Shown piece after piece: positions 1 to 9,767 of a stretch of DNA of 64,000 nucleotides. Source of the DNA: Geodermatophilus sabuli (lineage in GTDB: Bacteria > Actinomycetota > Actinomycetes > Mycobacteriales > Geodermatophilaceae); NCBI RefSeq assembly GCF_010686765.1, contig NZ_JAAGWF010000002.1, positions 248,001 to 312,000 on the forward strand. The letters are read 5' to 3'. Position numbers and translations under genes: made by a program. The notes under the pieces are model-generated. The model had not been told where the DNA came from. It was given only the letters and a program-made list of their open reading frames with translations, and did not search any database. How positions within the stretch are numbered: position 1 is the first letter of the stretch; every line of letters starts with the position of its first letter.

Positions 1-267
1 GGCATGGTGTTCTCGATGAGCTACCTCATCGCGGACCTCTCCCGGATGATGACGCTCCTGCCCGGGGACATGATCTTCTCCGGCACGCCGGCCAACTCGC
101 GCCCCGTGGAGCCCGGGGACGTGGTCACCGTCGAGTGCGACGGGCTCGGGGTGCTCGAGAACCGGATCGCCGAGGGCGAGCACGACATCCTGGACGAGGC
201 GGGCTGGATGCCCGAGTCGAGCGACCAGGCACTCGGCGTCGCACTGGGCGAGCAGCTCCGGGAGTGA
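1..267 (+). CDS. Fumarylacetoacetate hydrolase family protein, C-terminal part
   Basis: Only the last 88 residues are in the window and the gene begins upstream. The segment with LLPGDMIFSGTP followed by a VEPGDVVTVECDGLG stretch is the typical C-terminal core of FAH-family enzymes (acylpyruvate hydrolases, 2-hydroxyhepta-2,4-diene-1,7-dioate isomerases), metal-dependent enzymes that cleave or isomerise C-C bonds late in aromatic ring catabolism. The metal-binding Glu/Asp residues lie upstream and cannot be checked. A hairpin follows the stop codon, so this is probably the last gene of its transcript. Next to the ThDP, LigM-like and MIO-lyase genes it fits an aromatic degradation locus; the exact substrate is unknown. 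Confidence 0.85.
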   Translation, partial: GMVFSMSYLIADLSRMMTLLPGDMIFSGTPANSRPVEPGDVVTVECDGLGVLENRIAEGEHDILDEAGWMPESSDQALGVALGEQLRE

Positions 268-277
268 CCGACCGGAT

Positions 278-305
278 GCCTCGCGGATCCCGGCTCCCGC
301 GAGGC
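278..305 (+). terminator. Terminator-like hairpin after the FAH gene
   Basis: A perfect 9-bp stem (GCCTCGCGG at 278-286 pairing with CCGCGAGGC at 297-305) with a 10-nt loop lies 10 bases after the FAH stop codon. There is no T-tract, which is usual for actinobacterial terminators. Confidence 0.6.
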
Positions 306-448
306 CGCTGAGCCCGGCCGAGCCGGCCGCTCGACGCGTTCCTCCCACACGGTCGCGCACCGCCCTGCGGTGGCGCACCGCGTTCTGCGCTGGCACTGCC
401 CGTCGCGCCTCCCGGCCGCCGGGCCCTCCACCATCGAAGGGAACCCCC

Positions 449-541
449 ATGCGCGCCGTCTCCGGGCCGGGCACGGTCCACCGCAGCGACCCGGTCCGGC
501 TGGACGCCACCGGGGCCGGCGCCCCGGCGGTGGCGCGGTGA
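449..541 (+). CDS. Small 30-residue ORF coupled to the ThDP enzyme gene
   Basis: An ATG at 449 is preceded by a purine-rich ribosome-binding site (GAAGGGA at 436-442, spacing 6). It opens a 30-codon frame whose TGA (539-541) overlaps the GTG start (538-540) of the next gene in a GTGA arrangement. Such an overlap usually means translational coupling, and the downstream GTG has no ribosome-binding site of its own. The peptide (starting MRAVSGPGTVHRSDP) has no membrane segment and no family I recognise. It may be a leader peptide that lets ribosomes enter the ThDP gene, a genuine small protein, or a frame-disrupted N-terminus. No homology is known to me. Confidence 0.5.
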   Translation: MRAVSGPGTVHRSDPVRLDATGAGAPAVAR

Positions 542-2226
542 GCGCGGTGCTGCGGCCCGCGGGGGCCGCGCCGGCCGTCCGGGAGGCGCCGGCCTTCGAG
601 GCGGTGGCCGAGCTGCTCGCCGAGCTCGGTGCCGACGTGGTGTTCAGCCTGCTCGGCAGCGGCAACTTCCTCCTGGTCCAGCGCATGGTCAGCCGGCACG
701 GCGTCGCCCACCGCTGGGCGCGGCACGAGGCCGGGGTGGTCGCCATGGCCGACGGCTGGGCCCGCGCCACGGGCCGGGTCGGCGTCTGCACCCTGCACCA
801 GGGGCCGGGCCTGACCAACGCGGTGACGGCGCTGACCGAGGCGGCCAAGGCGCACACCCCCCTGCTGGTGGTCGTGGGTGACTCCTCCACGACCGGCACG
901 AACCTGGACAACCAGCGCATCGACCAGGAGGCGTTCGTCCGGGCCACCGGAGCGGGCGTCGAGCGGGTCCTGCGGGGCGCCTCGGCGCTGGTCCAGACCC
1001 GGCGGGCCTGGGTGCGCGCGGCCACCGAGCGCCGGCCGGTGGTGCTCGTGCTGCCGATCGACGTCCAGCGCGAGACCTGCCGCACCGGTGGTGGCGTCGT
1101 CCTCCCGGAGCCGTCCACCACGGTGCCGCACGAGGGGGCGCTGCGCCGGGCCGCGGACCTGCTGGCGGCCGCGCAGCGCCCGCTGGTCCTGGCCGGCCGG
1201 GGCGCCTTCGGACCGGGCGCCGAGGACGCCGTCCTGGCGCTCGGCGACCGGCTGGGGGCCCTCTTCGCGACGACCGCCCTGGGCAAGGGCCTGTTCGCCG
1301 GCAGCCCGTGGTGCGTGGGGATCAGCGGTGGCTTCGCCTCGCCCCGGGCCCGGGAACTGATCGCGCAGGCCGACCTGGTCGTCTCCGTCGGCGCCACGCT
1401 CAACGGCTGGACGACGCAGAAGGACCAGGTGATCGGCGCCGGCGTCCCGCTGATCACGGTCAACGACGACCCGGCGGCACTGGCCGGCCACCGGACCCCC
1501 GACCTCGCCCTGATCGGGGACGCCGGGGCGACCGCGGCGGCGCTGTCGGCCCTGCTCGGCCCGGGCGGGGACGTCGCGACGGGCTGGCGTACCCGGTTGG
1601 ACGCGTCGCACGTCTCCGACCCCGGGTGGGACCTGGTGTACGAGGGCAGCGCGACGACGATCGACCCGCGCGAGGTGCTCGTCGAGCTCGATGCGCTGCT
1701 CCCGTCGCCGCGCACCGTCGTCACCGACAGCGGCCGCTACGTCGGCTGGGTCGCGATGCACGTCGGCGTCGACCAGCCCAGGAGCTTCGTCTTCACGCAG
1801 GCGTTCATGTCGCTGGGGCTGGGCCTGGCCTCGGGGCTGGGCGCCGCCGTCGGCCGGCCCGGTGCCTTCCCGATGGTGGTCACCGGCGACGGCGGCCTGT
1901 TCATGAACCTGGGGGAACTCGACAGCCTCGCGGCCCAGGGCGACCCGGTCCTGGTCGTGGTCATGGACGACGGCGCCTACGGCGCCGAGGTCCACCTGTT
2001 CGGCCCGCGCGGCGAGCCGACCGACCTCGTCGAGTTCGGGACGCGGGACTTCGCCGGGATCGCCCGTGCCCTCGGCGGGCGCGCGGCGGTCGTCCGCTCC
2101 CGCGCGGACATGGCGGGCGAGTTCGCCGACTGGCTGCGGGCTCCCGCAGGGCTGTTCCTGCTCGACTGCAAGGTGGACGGCCGGGTGGAGGAGACCTGGT
2201 CGGCGCACGTCTTCGGGGATCACTGA
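538..2226 (+). CDS. Thiamine diphosphate-dependent enzyme, acetolactate synthase-like
   Basis: This 562-residue protein has the three-domain layout of the ThDP decarboxylase/carboligase family. The N-terminal Pyr domain carries the cofactor-activating glutamate in RHEAGVVAMADG (E64), the middle domain is Rossmann-like, and the C-terminal PP domain has the GDGG motif (D451). The second metal motif, normally NN in acetolactate synthases, reads DDGAYG (D477-D478). The family makes or breaks bonds next to a 2-keto group; the substrate cannot be read from sequence. The GTG at 538 was chosen because it overlaps the stop of the 449-541 ORF and because the homologous region begins soon after. The catabolic neighbours argue against a role in branched-chain amino acid synthesis. 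Confidence 0.88.
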   Translation: MSAVLRPAGAAPAVREAPAFEAVAELLAELGADVVFSLLGSGNFLLVQRMVSRHGVAHRWARHEAGVVAMADGWARATGRVGVCTLHQGPGLTNAVTALTEAAKAHTPLLVVVGDSSTTGTNLDNQRIDQEAFVRATGAGVERVLRGASALVQTRRAWVRAATERRPVVLVLPIDVQRETCRTGGGVVLPEPSTTVPHEGALRRAADLLAAAQRPLVLAGRGAFGPGAEDAVLALGDRLGALFATTALGKGLFAGSPWCVGISGGFASPRARELIAQADLVVSVGATLNGWTTQKDQVIGAGVPLITVNDDPAALAGHRTPDLALIGDAGATAAALSALLGPGGDVATGWRTRLDASHVSDPGWDLVYEGSATTIDPREVLVELDALLPSPRTVVTDSGRYVGWVAMHVGVDQPRSFVFTQAFMSLGLGLASGLGAAVGRPGAFPMVVTGDGGLFMNLGELDSLAAQGDPVLVVVMDDGAYGAEVHLFGPRGEPTDLVEFGTRDFAGIARALGGRAAVVRSRADMAGEFADWLRAPAGLFLLDCKVDGRVEETWSAHVFGDH

Positions 2227-2288
2227 CCGTCCCACACCCTCATGCCCTTCGACGCGGGTCGAGGGCGACCACGGAGAGGCAACAAGAC

Positions 2289-3287
2289 ATGAGACGAACC
2301 CTGGCCACGCTCGGGGCCGTGCTGCTCACCCTGGGGGTCGCGGCCTGCGGCTCCGACGACGACGGCGGCGGGGGCGGCGGCGGTGCGGCCGCCACCAGCG
2401 GGGGAGGGGGGCAGGAGACCGTCACGCTCCGCGTGGGCGTCCTGCCCATCGCGAACCTGGCGCCCCTGTACGTCGCCCAGAACGAGGGCCTCTTCGAGGA
2501 GCAGGGCATCGAGGTCGAGACCCTCGTCCAGGCCGGCGGGGCGGAGGTCGTCACCTCCCTCGTCAGCGGCGGCATCGACGTGGGCTGGTCGGCGACGACC
2601 GGCACGGTGATCTCGGCCGCGCGGGGGCTGCCGATCCGCATCGTGGCCCCGGGGACGATCGGCCCCGAGGACGACGCGGAGCCGAGCGGATCTCCGCTCG
2701 CCGTCCGGGGCGACAGCCCGATCCAGACCGTCGAGGACCTGGCGGGCAAGCGGATCGCGGTGAACACCCTGGCGAACCTGGCCGACATCACCATGCGGGC
2801 CGGCCTGGACAACCTGGGCGTCGACTCCTCGACGATCCAGTTCGTCGAGATCCCGTTCCCGGACATGCCCGCCGCCCTGGAGACCGGCCAGGTGGACGCC
2901 GCGGTCACCTCGGAGCCGTTCTTCACGCAGGTGGTCCAGAACGGCGGACGCTTCATCTTCGACCCCTTCTACGCCACCCGGCCCGGCCTGCCGACCGGCC
3001 ACTGGGTCGCGACCAGTGAGTACGCCGAGGGCAACCCCGACGTCATCGAGCGGTTCAACGCGGCGATCCTCGAGGCCAACGAGTTCTCCAACGAGAACCC
3101 CGAGGCCGTGCACGAGGCGATCGGCGGCTACACCCAGATCCCGCCGGCGGTGATCGAGAACATCAACATCTCGACGTGGTCGACGGACGTGGACGTCGAG
3201 GGCCTGCGGACGGTCGAGGAGATCACCCGGGAGTACGGCCCGGAGGGTCTGCCCGAGGTGGACGTGGAGTCGCTGGTCTTCGAGTAG
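2289..3287 (+). CDS. ABC transporter substrate-binding lipoprotein, NitT/TauT (SsuA-like) family
   Basis: The 332-residue protein starts with a signal peptide and lipobox (LGVAACGS, lipidated Cys about residue 20), then a flexible Asp/Gly-rich linker. The periplasmic-binding fold begins at TLRVGVLPIANLAPLYVA, a hallmark of SsuA/TauA/ThiY-like proteins that bind sulfonates, nitrate, pyrimidine precursors or aromatic acids outside the membrane. The ATG at 2289 has GGAGAGG nine bases upstream (2273-2279). No permease or ATPase gene lies in this window, so the partners must be upstream of base 1 or elsewhere. Its position between the ThDP enzyme and the demethylase suggests that it captures the substrate of this pathway. 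Confidence 0.9.
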   Translation: MRRTLATLGAVLLTLGVAACGSDDDGGGGGGGAAATSGGGGQETVTLRVGVLPIANLAPLYVAQNEGLFEEQGIEVETLVQAGGAEVVTSLVSGGIDVGWSATTGTVISAARGLPIRIVAPGTIGPEDDAEPSGSPLAVRGDSPIQTVEDLAGKRIAVNTLANLADITMRAGLDNLGVDSSTIQFVEIPFPDMPAALETGQVDAAVTSEPFFTQVVQNGGRFIFDPFYATRPGLPTGHWVATSEYAEGNPDVIERFNAAILEANEFSNENPEAVHEAIGGYTQIPPAVIENINISTWSTDVDVEGLRTVEEITREYGPEGLPEVDVESLVFE

Positions 3288-3294
3288 CGCGGCC

Positions 3295-3330
3295 GTGGGT
3301 GCCGGGCGCCCGTCCGCGCCCGGCACCCAC
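3295..3330 (+). terminator. Perfect 15-bp hairpin between binding protein and demethylase
   Basis: GTGGGTGCCGGGCGC (3295-3309) pairs without mismatch with 3316-3330 across a 6-nt loop, starting 7 bases after the binding-protein stop. It could be a factor-independent terminator, or an intercistronic stem that stabilises the upstream mRNA so that the binding protein is made in excess. Confidence 0.75.
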
Positions 3331-3388
3331 GCCCCGCCCCGCACGTCCGCGCCGCTGTCCCCGGAGCCGTTCCCCACCTGGAGTCGTC

Positions 3389-4747
3389 ATGCCTCGCACG
3401 AGCCTCGAACAGGAGATCCAGCAGGCCGGGGACCCGGTCACGATGCTGCGCTCGTCGCCGGCCAGCACGTACGCCATCCCGGGCACGCCCGAGTACACCA
3501 ACTGGCGCGACGAGCAGGTCGCCTGGCGGGAGACGGCGGTCGTGTTCGACCAGTCCTCCCACATGACCGACGTCTACTTCCGCGGCCCGGACGTCGGCCG
3601 GCTGCTGTCGGACCTGGGCGTGAACAGCATCGCCACCTTCGGTCGCGACCGCGCCAAGCACTTCGTGGCGTGCACCGAGGCCGGCCACGTCATCGGCGAC
3701 GCCGTCCTCTTCGGTCTGGAGGACGACGAGGTCAGCCTGGTCGGCCGCCCCGCCGTCCCCAACTGGGTCGCCTTCCACGCGGAGACCGGCGGCTACGACG
3801 TCGAGGTGCGGCGGGACGAGCGGACCGTCGCCAACCCGGCCGGCCGCCTCGTCTTCCGGTACCAGCTGCAGGGCCCGATGGCGTTGCGGATCCTCGAGCA
3901 GGCCCGTGGCGGCCCGATCGAGCGCATCCCGTTCTTCCGGATCGGGGAGTTCACGCTGGCCGGCTGCCCCATCCGGGCGCTGAACCACACGATGTCCGGG
4001 GTCCCCGGCCTGGAGACGACCGGCCTGGAGATGACCGGCCCGGCCGAGCACGGTCCGGCCGTGATGGCGGCCCTCCTGGCGGCCGGCGACGAGTTCGGCC
4101 TGCGCCGGGGCGGTGTGCTCGCCTACCCGACCACCTCCTTCGAGTCCGGGTGGATCGCCTCACCCATGCCGGCGATCTACTCCGGCGAGCACATGACGGC
4201 CTATCGGGAGTGGTTGCCCGGCGACGGGTGGGAGGCCACCGCGTCCCTGGGCGGCAGCTTCACCTCCGGCGACATCGAGGACTACTACTCGACGCCGTGG
4301 GACCTCGGCTACGGCGGACTGGTGCGGTTCGACCACGACTTCCTGGGCCGGTCCGCGCTCGAGCAGCTCGCCGACCGCCCGCACCGGCGGAAGGTGTGGC
4401 TGCACTGGGACCCCGACGACGTCGCCCGCGTCATCCGCAGCAGCCTGTTCGACCCGCCCGGCACCCGGCCCAAGTACCTCGACATCCCCAAGTCGGTCTA
4501 CGCGACCCTGCCCTTCGACGCGGTGCTCTCCGGTGACCGCCTGGTGGGCCTGTCGCTCTACGCGGGGTACACGGCCAACATCGGCGGCTGGGTGTCACTG
4601 GCCATGGTCGACGAGGCCGACGCCGTGGACGGCGCGGAGGCGGTCGTGGTCTGGGGGGAGGAGGACGGCGGCGCGGCACGCCCGACCGTGGAGCCGCACG
4701 TCCAGACGACCATCCGTGCCCGCATCGGCACCCGCCCGCCCGTCTAG
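3389..4747 (+). CDS. GcvT-fold aminomethyltransferase family protein, LigM-like O-demethylase
   Basis: This 452-residue protein has the folate-binding GcvT fold seen in glycine-cleavage T protein, DMSP demethylase and the tetrahydrofolate-dependent vanillate/3-O-methylgallate demethylase LigM. It opens with an N-terminal region resembling LigM (SSPASTYAIPGTPEYTNW) and includes a VFDQSSHMTDVYFRGPD stretch and a C-terminal barrel. At about 450 residues it is longer than true GcvT (about 365) and close to LigM. The ATG at 3389 has GGAG five bases upstream. The likely reaction is methyl transfer from a methoxy-aromatic or similar donor to tetrahydrofolate in the cytoplasm. No glycine-cleavage genes are nearby, supporting a catabolic role; the donor is inferred only. 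Confidence 0.8.
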   Translation: MPRTSLEQEIQQAGDPVTMLRSSPASTYAIPGTPEYTNWRDEQVAWRETAVVFDQSSHMTDVYFRGPDVGRLLSDLGVNSIATFGRDRAKHFVACTEAGHVIGDAVLFGLEDDEVSLVGRPAVPNWVAFHAETGGYDVEVRRDERTVANPAGRLVFRYQLQGPMALRILEQARGGPIERIPFFRIGEFTLAGCPIRALNHTMSGVPGLETTGLEMTGPAEHGPAVMAALLAAGDEFGLRRGGVLAYPTTSFESGWIASPMPAIYSGEHMTAYREWLPGDGWEATASLGGSFTSGDIEDYYSTPWDLGYGGLVRFDHDFLGRSALEQLADRPHRRKVWLHWDPDDVARVIRSSLFDPPGTRPKYLDIPKSVYATLPFDAVLSGDRLVGLSLYAGYTANIGGWVSLAMVDEADAVDGAEAVVVWGEEDGGAARPTVEPHVQTTIRARIGTRPPV

Positions 4748-4819
4748 ACCGTCCCGGGCGCCGGGAGACGTCCCCGCCGTCGGCGTGTCGGCGCCCGGCC
4801 GGCGTGACACGCTCGACGC

Positions 4820-5794
4820 ATGACGCGCGTCGGCCTGGTCCTGGGGGGCGGGGGTGTCGTCGGGCAGGCCTACCACTCGGGCGTGCTGGCGGTGCTCGAG
4901 CACGATCTGGGCTTCGACGCCCGCCGGGTCGAGGCCGTCGTCGGCACCTCGGCCGGGTCGATCACCGGCACGCTGTTGCGGCTCGGGGTCTCGGCGGAGG
5001 ACCTGGCGGCCTGGACGGTCAAGGCCCCCCTGTCCGGCGACGGTGCGGTGATGCGGTCCATCGCGACGACGCCCGTCCCCGAGCTGGCGCCCTTCGACCC
5101 CCTCAGCCTGCTGCGCCGGCCCATGCGCCTGCCGGGCCGGCGCATGGTCCAGCGGGCGCTGACCCGGCCGTGGCAGTTCCGGCCGCTCGCCGCCGGGATG
5201 GCCCTGCTCGCGCCGGGACGGCACGACATCGTGGCGCAGCTGGCCGCCCTGCGGGAGCTCGAGCAGACGGACTGGCCGGCGGCCGGGCTGTGGATCTGCG
5301 CGGTGCGGCAGCGGGACGGACGCCGCGTCGTGTTCGGCCGCCCGGGCACGCCCGAGGTGCCCCTCCACCTCGCCGTCGCCGCGTCCTGCGCGGTGCCCGG
5401 CTACTTCGCCCCGGTCGAGATCGACGGCCGGGGCTACGTCGACGGCGGCGTCCACTCCCCGACGAACGCCGCCATCCTGCGCGGCTCGGGCCTCGACCTC
5501 GTCATCGTCATCTCGCCCATGAGCGGATCGGCCGGCTGGCGCCCCGACTTCTACACGGCAGCGCGCCGGCACGCCACCCGCCTGCTGGCCCGGGAGGTCA
5601 GGGCGCTGGAGGCGGCGGGGACCAGGACCCTGGTCTTCGCTCCCGGGGCGACCGAGCAGCAGGTGATGGGCAACGACATGATGTCGCGGGCGCGGCTCCC
5701 CGAGATCATCCAGGAGTCCTTCCTGGAGACCGGCCGCCGGGTCGCCGACCCCCGGGTGTCGGAGCTCATGCGGCTGGCGACCGGGCCCGGCTGA
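4820..5794 (+). CDS. Patatin-like phospholipase family protein
   Basis: The 324-residue protein carries the complete patatin signature: glycine-rich oxyanion loop LGGGGVVGQA near the N-terminus, nucleophile elbow GTSAG (S44), and the catalytic Asp in VDGGVHS (D208) forming the Ser-Asp dyad. Family members hydrolyse acyl esters of phospholipids or other lipids. No signal peptide or membrane segment is visible, so it probably acts in the cytoplasm or at the inner membrane face. It follows the demethylase by 72 bp and precedes the lyase by 66 bp; whether it shares their transcript is unclear, and nothing ties it functionally to aromatic metabolism. Confidence 0.9.
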   Translation: MTRVGLVLGGGGVVGQAYHSGVLAVLEHDLGFDARRVEAVVGTSAGSITGTLLRLGVSAEDLAAWTVKAPLSGDGAVMRSIATTPVPELAPFDPLSLLRRPMRLPGRRMVQRALTRPWQFRPLAAGMALLAPGRHDIVAQLAALRELEQTDWPAAGLWICAVRQRDGRRVVFGRPGTPEVPLHLAVAASCAVPGYFAPVEIDGRGYVDGGVHSPTNAAILRGSGLDLVIVISPMSGSAGWRPDFYTAARRHATRLLAREVRALEAAGTRTLVFAPGATEQQVMGNDMMSRARLPEIIQESFLETGRRVADPRVSELMRLATGPG

Positions 5795-5860
5795 CCCGTC
5801 GACCGTTCGGCCACCCCGGTCCCGGCGGTTCCCACCCGAGCGCGAAGGACGGTCTCCGAC

Positions 5861-7513
5861 ATGACGGTCACGATCTCCGGCGACGGCCTCTCCATCGAGC
5901 AGATCGCCGCCGTGGTCGGCGGGGCGGAGGTGCAGGTCACGGCGGATCCGGGGGTGCGCGACCGGATGGAGCGGTCGCGCCAGGTGATCCGGACCGCGAT
6001 CGAGCGCGGGGAGCCGGTCTACGGCGTCTCGACGCTGTTCGGCGCCATGGCCGACCGGCACGTCGGACCGGACCAGCTGGTCGAGCTCCAGCGGCTGGCG
6101 CTGTGGCAGCACAAGACCGCCGCCGGGCCGCGCCTGCCGGAGCCCGACGTCCGGGCGGCGATGCTGCTGCGCGCGAACTCGCTGCTCAAGGGCGCGTCGG
6201 GGATCCGGCTGGAGATCGTGGAGCGCTACGTCACGTTCCTGAACGCCCGCGCCGCCCCGCACGTCCACCAGCGGGGGTCCATCGGGGCCAGCGGCGACCT
6301 GGTGCCGCTGAGCTACATCGCCGGAGCGGTGCTGGGCCTCGACCGGTCCTTCCTCGTCGACCACGAGGGGGAGACCCTGGACGCGCTGTCGGCGCTGGAG
6401 CGGCTGGGCCTCGCTCCGCTGGAGCTCCAGCCGAAGGAGGGGCTCGCGCTCAACAACGGCACCGGCGCCTGCACCGGGATCGCCGCGAACGCGGTGGACC
6501 GCGCGATCGACCTCGTCGCCGTCGGGTTCGGCGTCCACGCGCTCGTCGTCCAGGCGCTGCTCGGGACCGACCAGAGCTTCGCGCCGTTCGTGCACGCGTC
6601 CAAGCCGCACCCCGGGCAGGTGTGGACGGCGGCGACGATGGCCGGGCTCGTCCGCGGCTCGTCGACCGTCCGGCACGAGGAGGGTGGCGATCGCGACCGC
6701 CCGGCCGGCGAGCTGATCCAGGACCGCTACTCGCTGCGCTGCCTGCCGCAGTTCGCCGGCCCGATCGTGGACGGCCTCACCCTCGTCAAGCGGCAGATCG
6801 AGATCGAGGCGAACAGCGCGAACGACAACCCGCTGATCGACCCCGACCGCGGCGAGATCCTGCACACGGGCAACTTCCTCGGTCAGTACACCGGCGTGGC
6901 CATGGACCAGTTGCGCTACCACCTGGGGCTGATGGCCAAGCACCTCGACGTGCAGATCGCGCTGCTCATGGCGCCGGAGTTCAGCCACGGCCTCAGCCCG
7001 TCCCTCGTCGGCAACCCGGACGGGATGAACGTCGGGCTCAAGTCGCTGCAGATCGCCGGCAACCAGCTGATGCCGCTGATGACCTTCTACGGTCAGTCGA
7101 TCGTCGACCGCTTCCCGACCCACGCCGAGCAGTTCAACCAGAACGTGAACAGCCAGGCCATGAACTCGGCCAACCTCGCCCGCGAGTCGCTGGACGTCTT
7201 CACCCACTTCATGGCCGTCGCGCTGTTCTGCGCCGTCCAGGCGGTCGAGCTGCGCGCGCAGCTCACGACGGGCAGCTACGACGCGCGGGGGGTGCTCTCC
7301 CCGGCGACCCGAGCGCTGTACGTGGCGGCCCGGGAGGCGGCGTCGGGGCCGCCGTCGAGCGAGCGGCCGCTGCTCTGGAACGACATGGACCAGATCGTCC
7401 AGCCGATGGTCGAGGGTCTCATCGACGCCCTCGCCAAGGGTGGGCCGATCCTGGCGTCGGTCGGTGAGGTGGACCAGAGCCTGCGCGCCCACTCGCCCTG
7501 GGAGTGCCGCTGA
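5861..7513 (+). CDS. MIO-type aromatic amino acid ammonia-lyase or aminomutase
   Basis: This 550-residue protein belongs to the histidine/phenylalanine/tyrosine ammonia-lyase family. It has the self-cyclising A143-S144-G145 triad (GSIGASGDLVPLS) that forms the MIO electrophile, the catalytic Tyr54 in VYGVST, NNGTG, and a C-terminal helical bundle. At the substrate-selecting pair, Ser-His in HutH, His-Leu in tyrosine lyases and Phe-Leu in plant PAL, it reads Q83-H84. It may therefore not be a plain HutH; deamination or 2,3-amino migration of an aromatic amino acid is possible. The neighbouring catabolic genes and the absence of hut genes support a non-histidine substrate. The substrate assignment is inference. 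Confidence 0.85.
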   Translation: MTVTISGDGLSIEQIAAVVGGAEVQVTADPGVRDRMERSRQVIRTAIERGEPVYGVSTLFGAMADRHVGPDQLVELQRLALWQHKTAAGPRLPEPDVRAAMLLRANSLLKGASGIRLEIVERYVTFLNARAAPHVHQRGSIGASGDLVPLSYIAGAVLGLDRSFLVDHEGETLDALSALERLGLAPLELQPKEGLALNNGTGACTGIAANAVDRAIDLVAVGFGVHALVVQALLGTDQSFAPFVHASKPHPGQVWTAATMAGLVRGSSTVRHEEGGDRDRPAGELIQDRYSLRCLPQFAGPIVDGLTLVKRQIEIEANSANDNPLIDPDRGEILHTGNFLGQYTGVAMDQLRYHLGLMAKHLDVQIALLMAPEFSHGLSPSLVGNPDGMNVGLKSLQIAGNQLMPLMTFYGQSIVDRFPTHAEQFNQNVNSQAMNSANLARESLDVFTHFMAVALFCAVQAVELRAQLTTGSYDARGVLSPATRALYVAAREAASGPPSSERPLLWNDMDQIVQPMVEGLIDALAKGGPILASVGEVDQSLRAHSPWECR

Positions 7514-7534
7514 GGTGCTGCGGTCCCCCGGCCG

Positions 7535-8230
7535 TCACGCTCCGGGCTCGAACGTGGCGGTGTCCCAGGGATCGGCGCTCCACGGGCGGCGGCTGTAGGA
7601 GAGCCGCAGCCGTCCGGGCCGGGCGTCGATGGTCTCGGCGAACACCGTGCCGTACACCCGGCCGTCCCGCTCGTGCCGGACCACCAGTGCCGAGGGGTCG
7701 TCGGCAGGGGGCCGGCCCTGCACGAGGCCGCGCCAGCCGTCGGGGAAGGCCGCCGCCGTGAACGCCGCCCGCCAGCGGTCGGCCTTGCGGTCCTCGGGTC
7801 CGCCGGAGGTCAGCACGTGCGTGCCCTCGGGGTGCTCGGTCGCGGTGAGCGCCTCCCCGTCGAACACCCAGCTGGTCAGCCGGTCCGCCGTCGCGAGCAC
7901 GAGCAGGAAGCCGGCCATCCCGGGCAGCCGGACGTGCGCGGTCCAGCCGGTCCCGTGGACGGCGGCCAGCAGCGGCAGCACGCCGCGGCTCGGCGCCCCG
8001 GGAGCGGCCGGTCTCTCGTGGTACCGGTTGAGCACGAGGGCGGTCGCGCCGGTGCCGATCCGGGTCGCGCACCAGGTGCCCCCGGCGACGCGGTCGCGCC
8101 CGCCGACGACGTCGGGGTGCTGCGGCCACCACCGGCCGGGGACGTCGAACTCGCGCCCGGTCATCTCGTCGCGGACGGCGAGGACCTCCACCGGCCGGTC
8201 GGCGGACCGCCGCACCACCACCGTGCACAT
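7535..8230 (-). CDS. NRDE family (TANGO2-like) protein
   Basis: The 231-residue protein fits the NRDE/TANGO2 family, Ntn-hydrolase-like proteins that begin with Met-Cys and carry an Asn-Arg-Asp-Glu motif. The start was placed at the ATG giving MCTVVVRR so that Cys2 could act as the processed nucleophile. The signature is changed to VRDE, and LVLNRYHERP and HVLTSGGPEDRKADR further support the family. Its biochemical role is not well established; eukaryotic members affect lipid and haem handling. It is the last gene of the minus-strand run starting at the VOC gene, 73 bp after the monooxygenase, and converges with the lyase gene. Confidence 0.75.
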   Translation of the reverse strand: MCTVVVRRSADRPVEVLAVRDEMTGREFDVPGRWWPQHPDVVGGRDRVAGGTWCATRIGTGATALVLNRYHERPAAPGAPSRGVLPLLAAVHGTGWTAHVRLPGMAGFLLVLATADRLTSWVFDGEALTATEHPEGTHVLTSGGPEDRKADRWRAAFTAAAFPDGWRGLVQGRPPADDPSALVVRHERDGRVYGTVFAETIDARPGRLRLSYSRRPWSADPWDTATFEPGA

Positions 8231-8303
8231 GCGGCCCATCCTGCTGCCCGGCCGGTCGAGGCCACCGTGCACCCCGGGACGGGCCGGCGACCGGACCCCG
8301 AGG

Positions 8304-9767
<1,464 letters not shown>

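Noticed and set aside
21-1724. Long minus-strand open frame opposite the ThDP gene
   Set aside because: Low-complexity Arg/Ser/Pro-rich translation lying antisense to a well-supported gene; typical of high-GC DNA.
4595-7492. 965-codon minus-strand frame over the patatin and lyase genes
   Set aside because: Arg/His/Gln-rich shadow frame without family features; the plus-strand genes have complete catalytic motifs.
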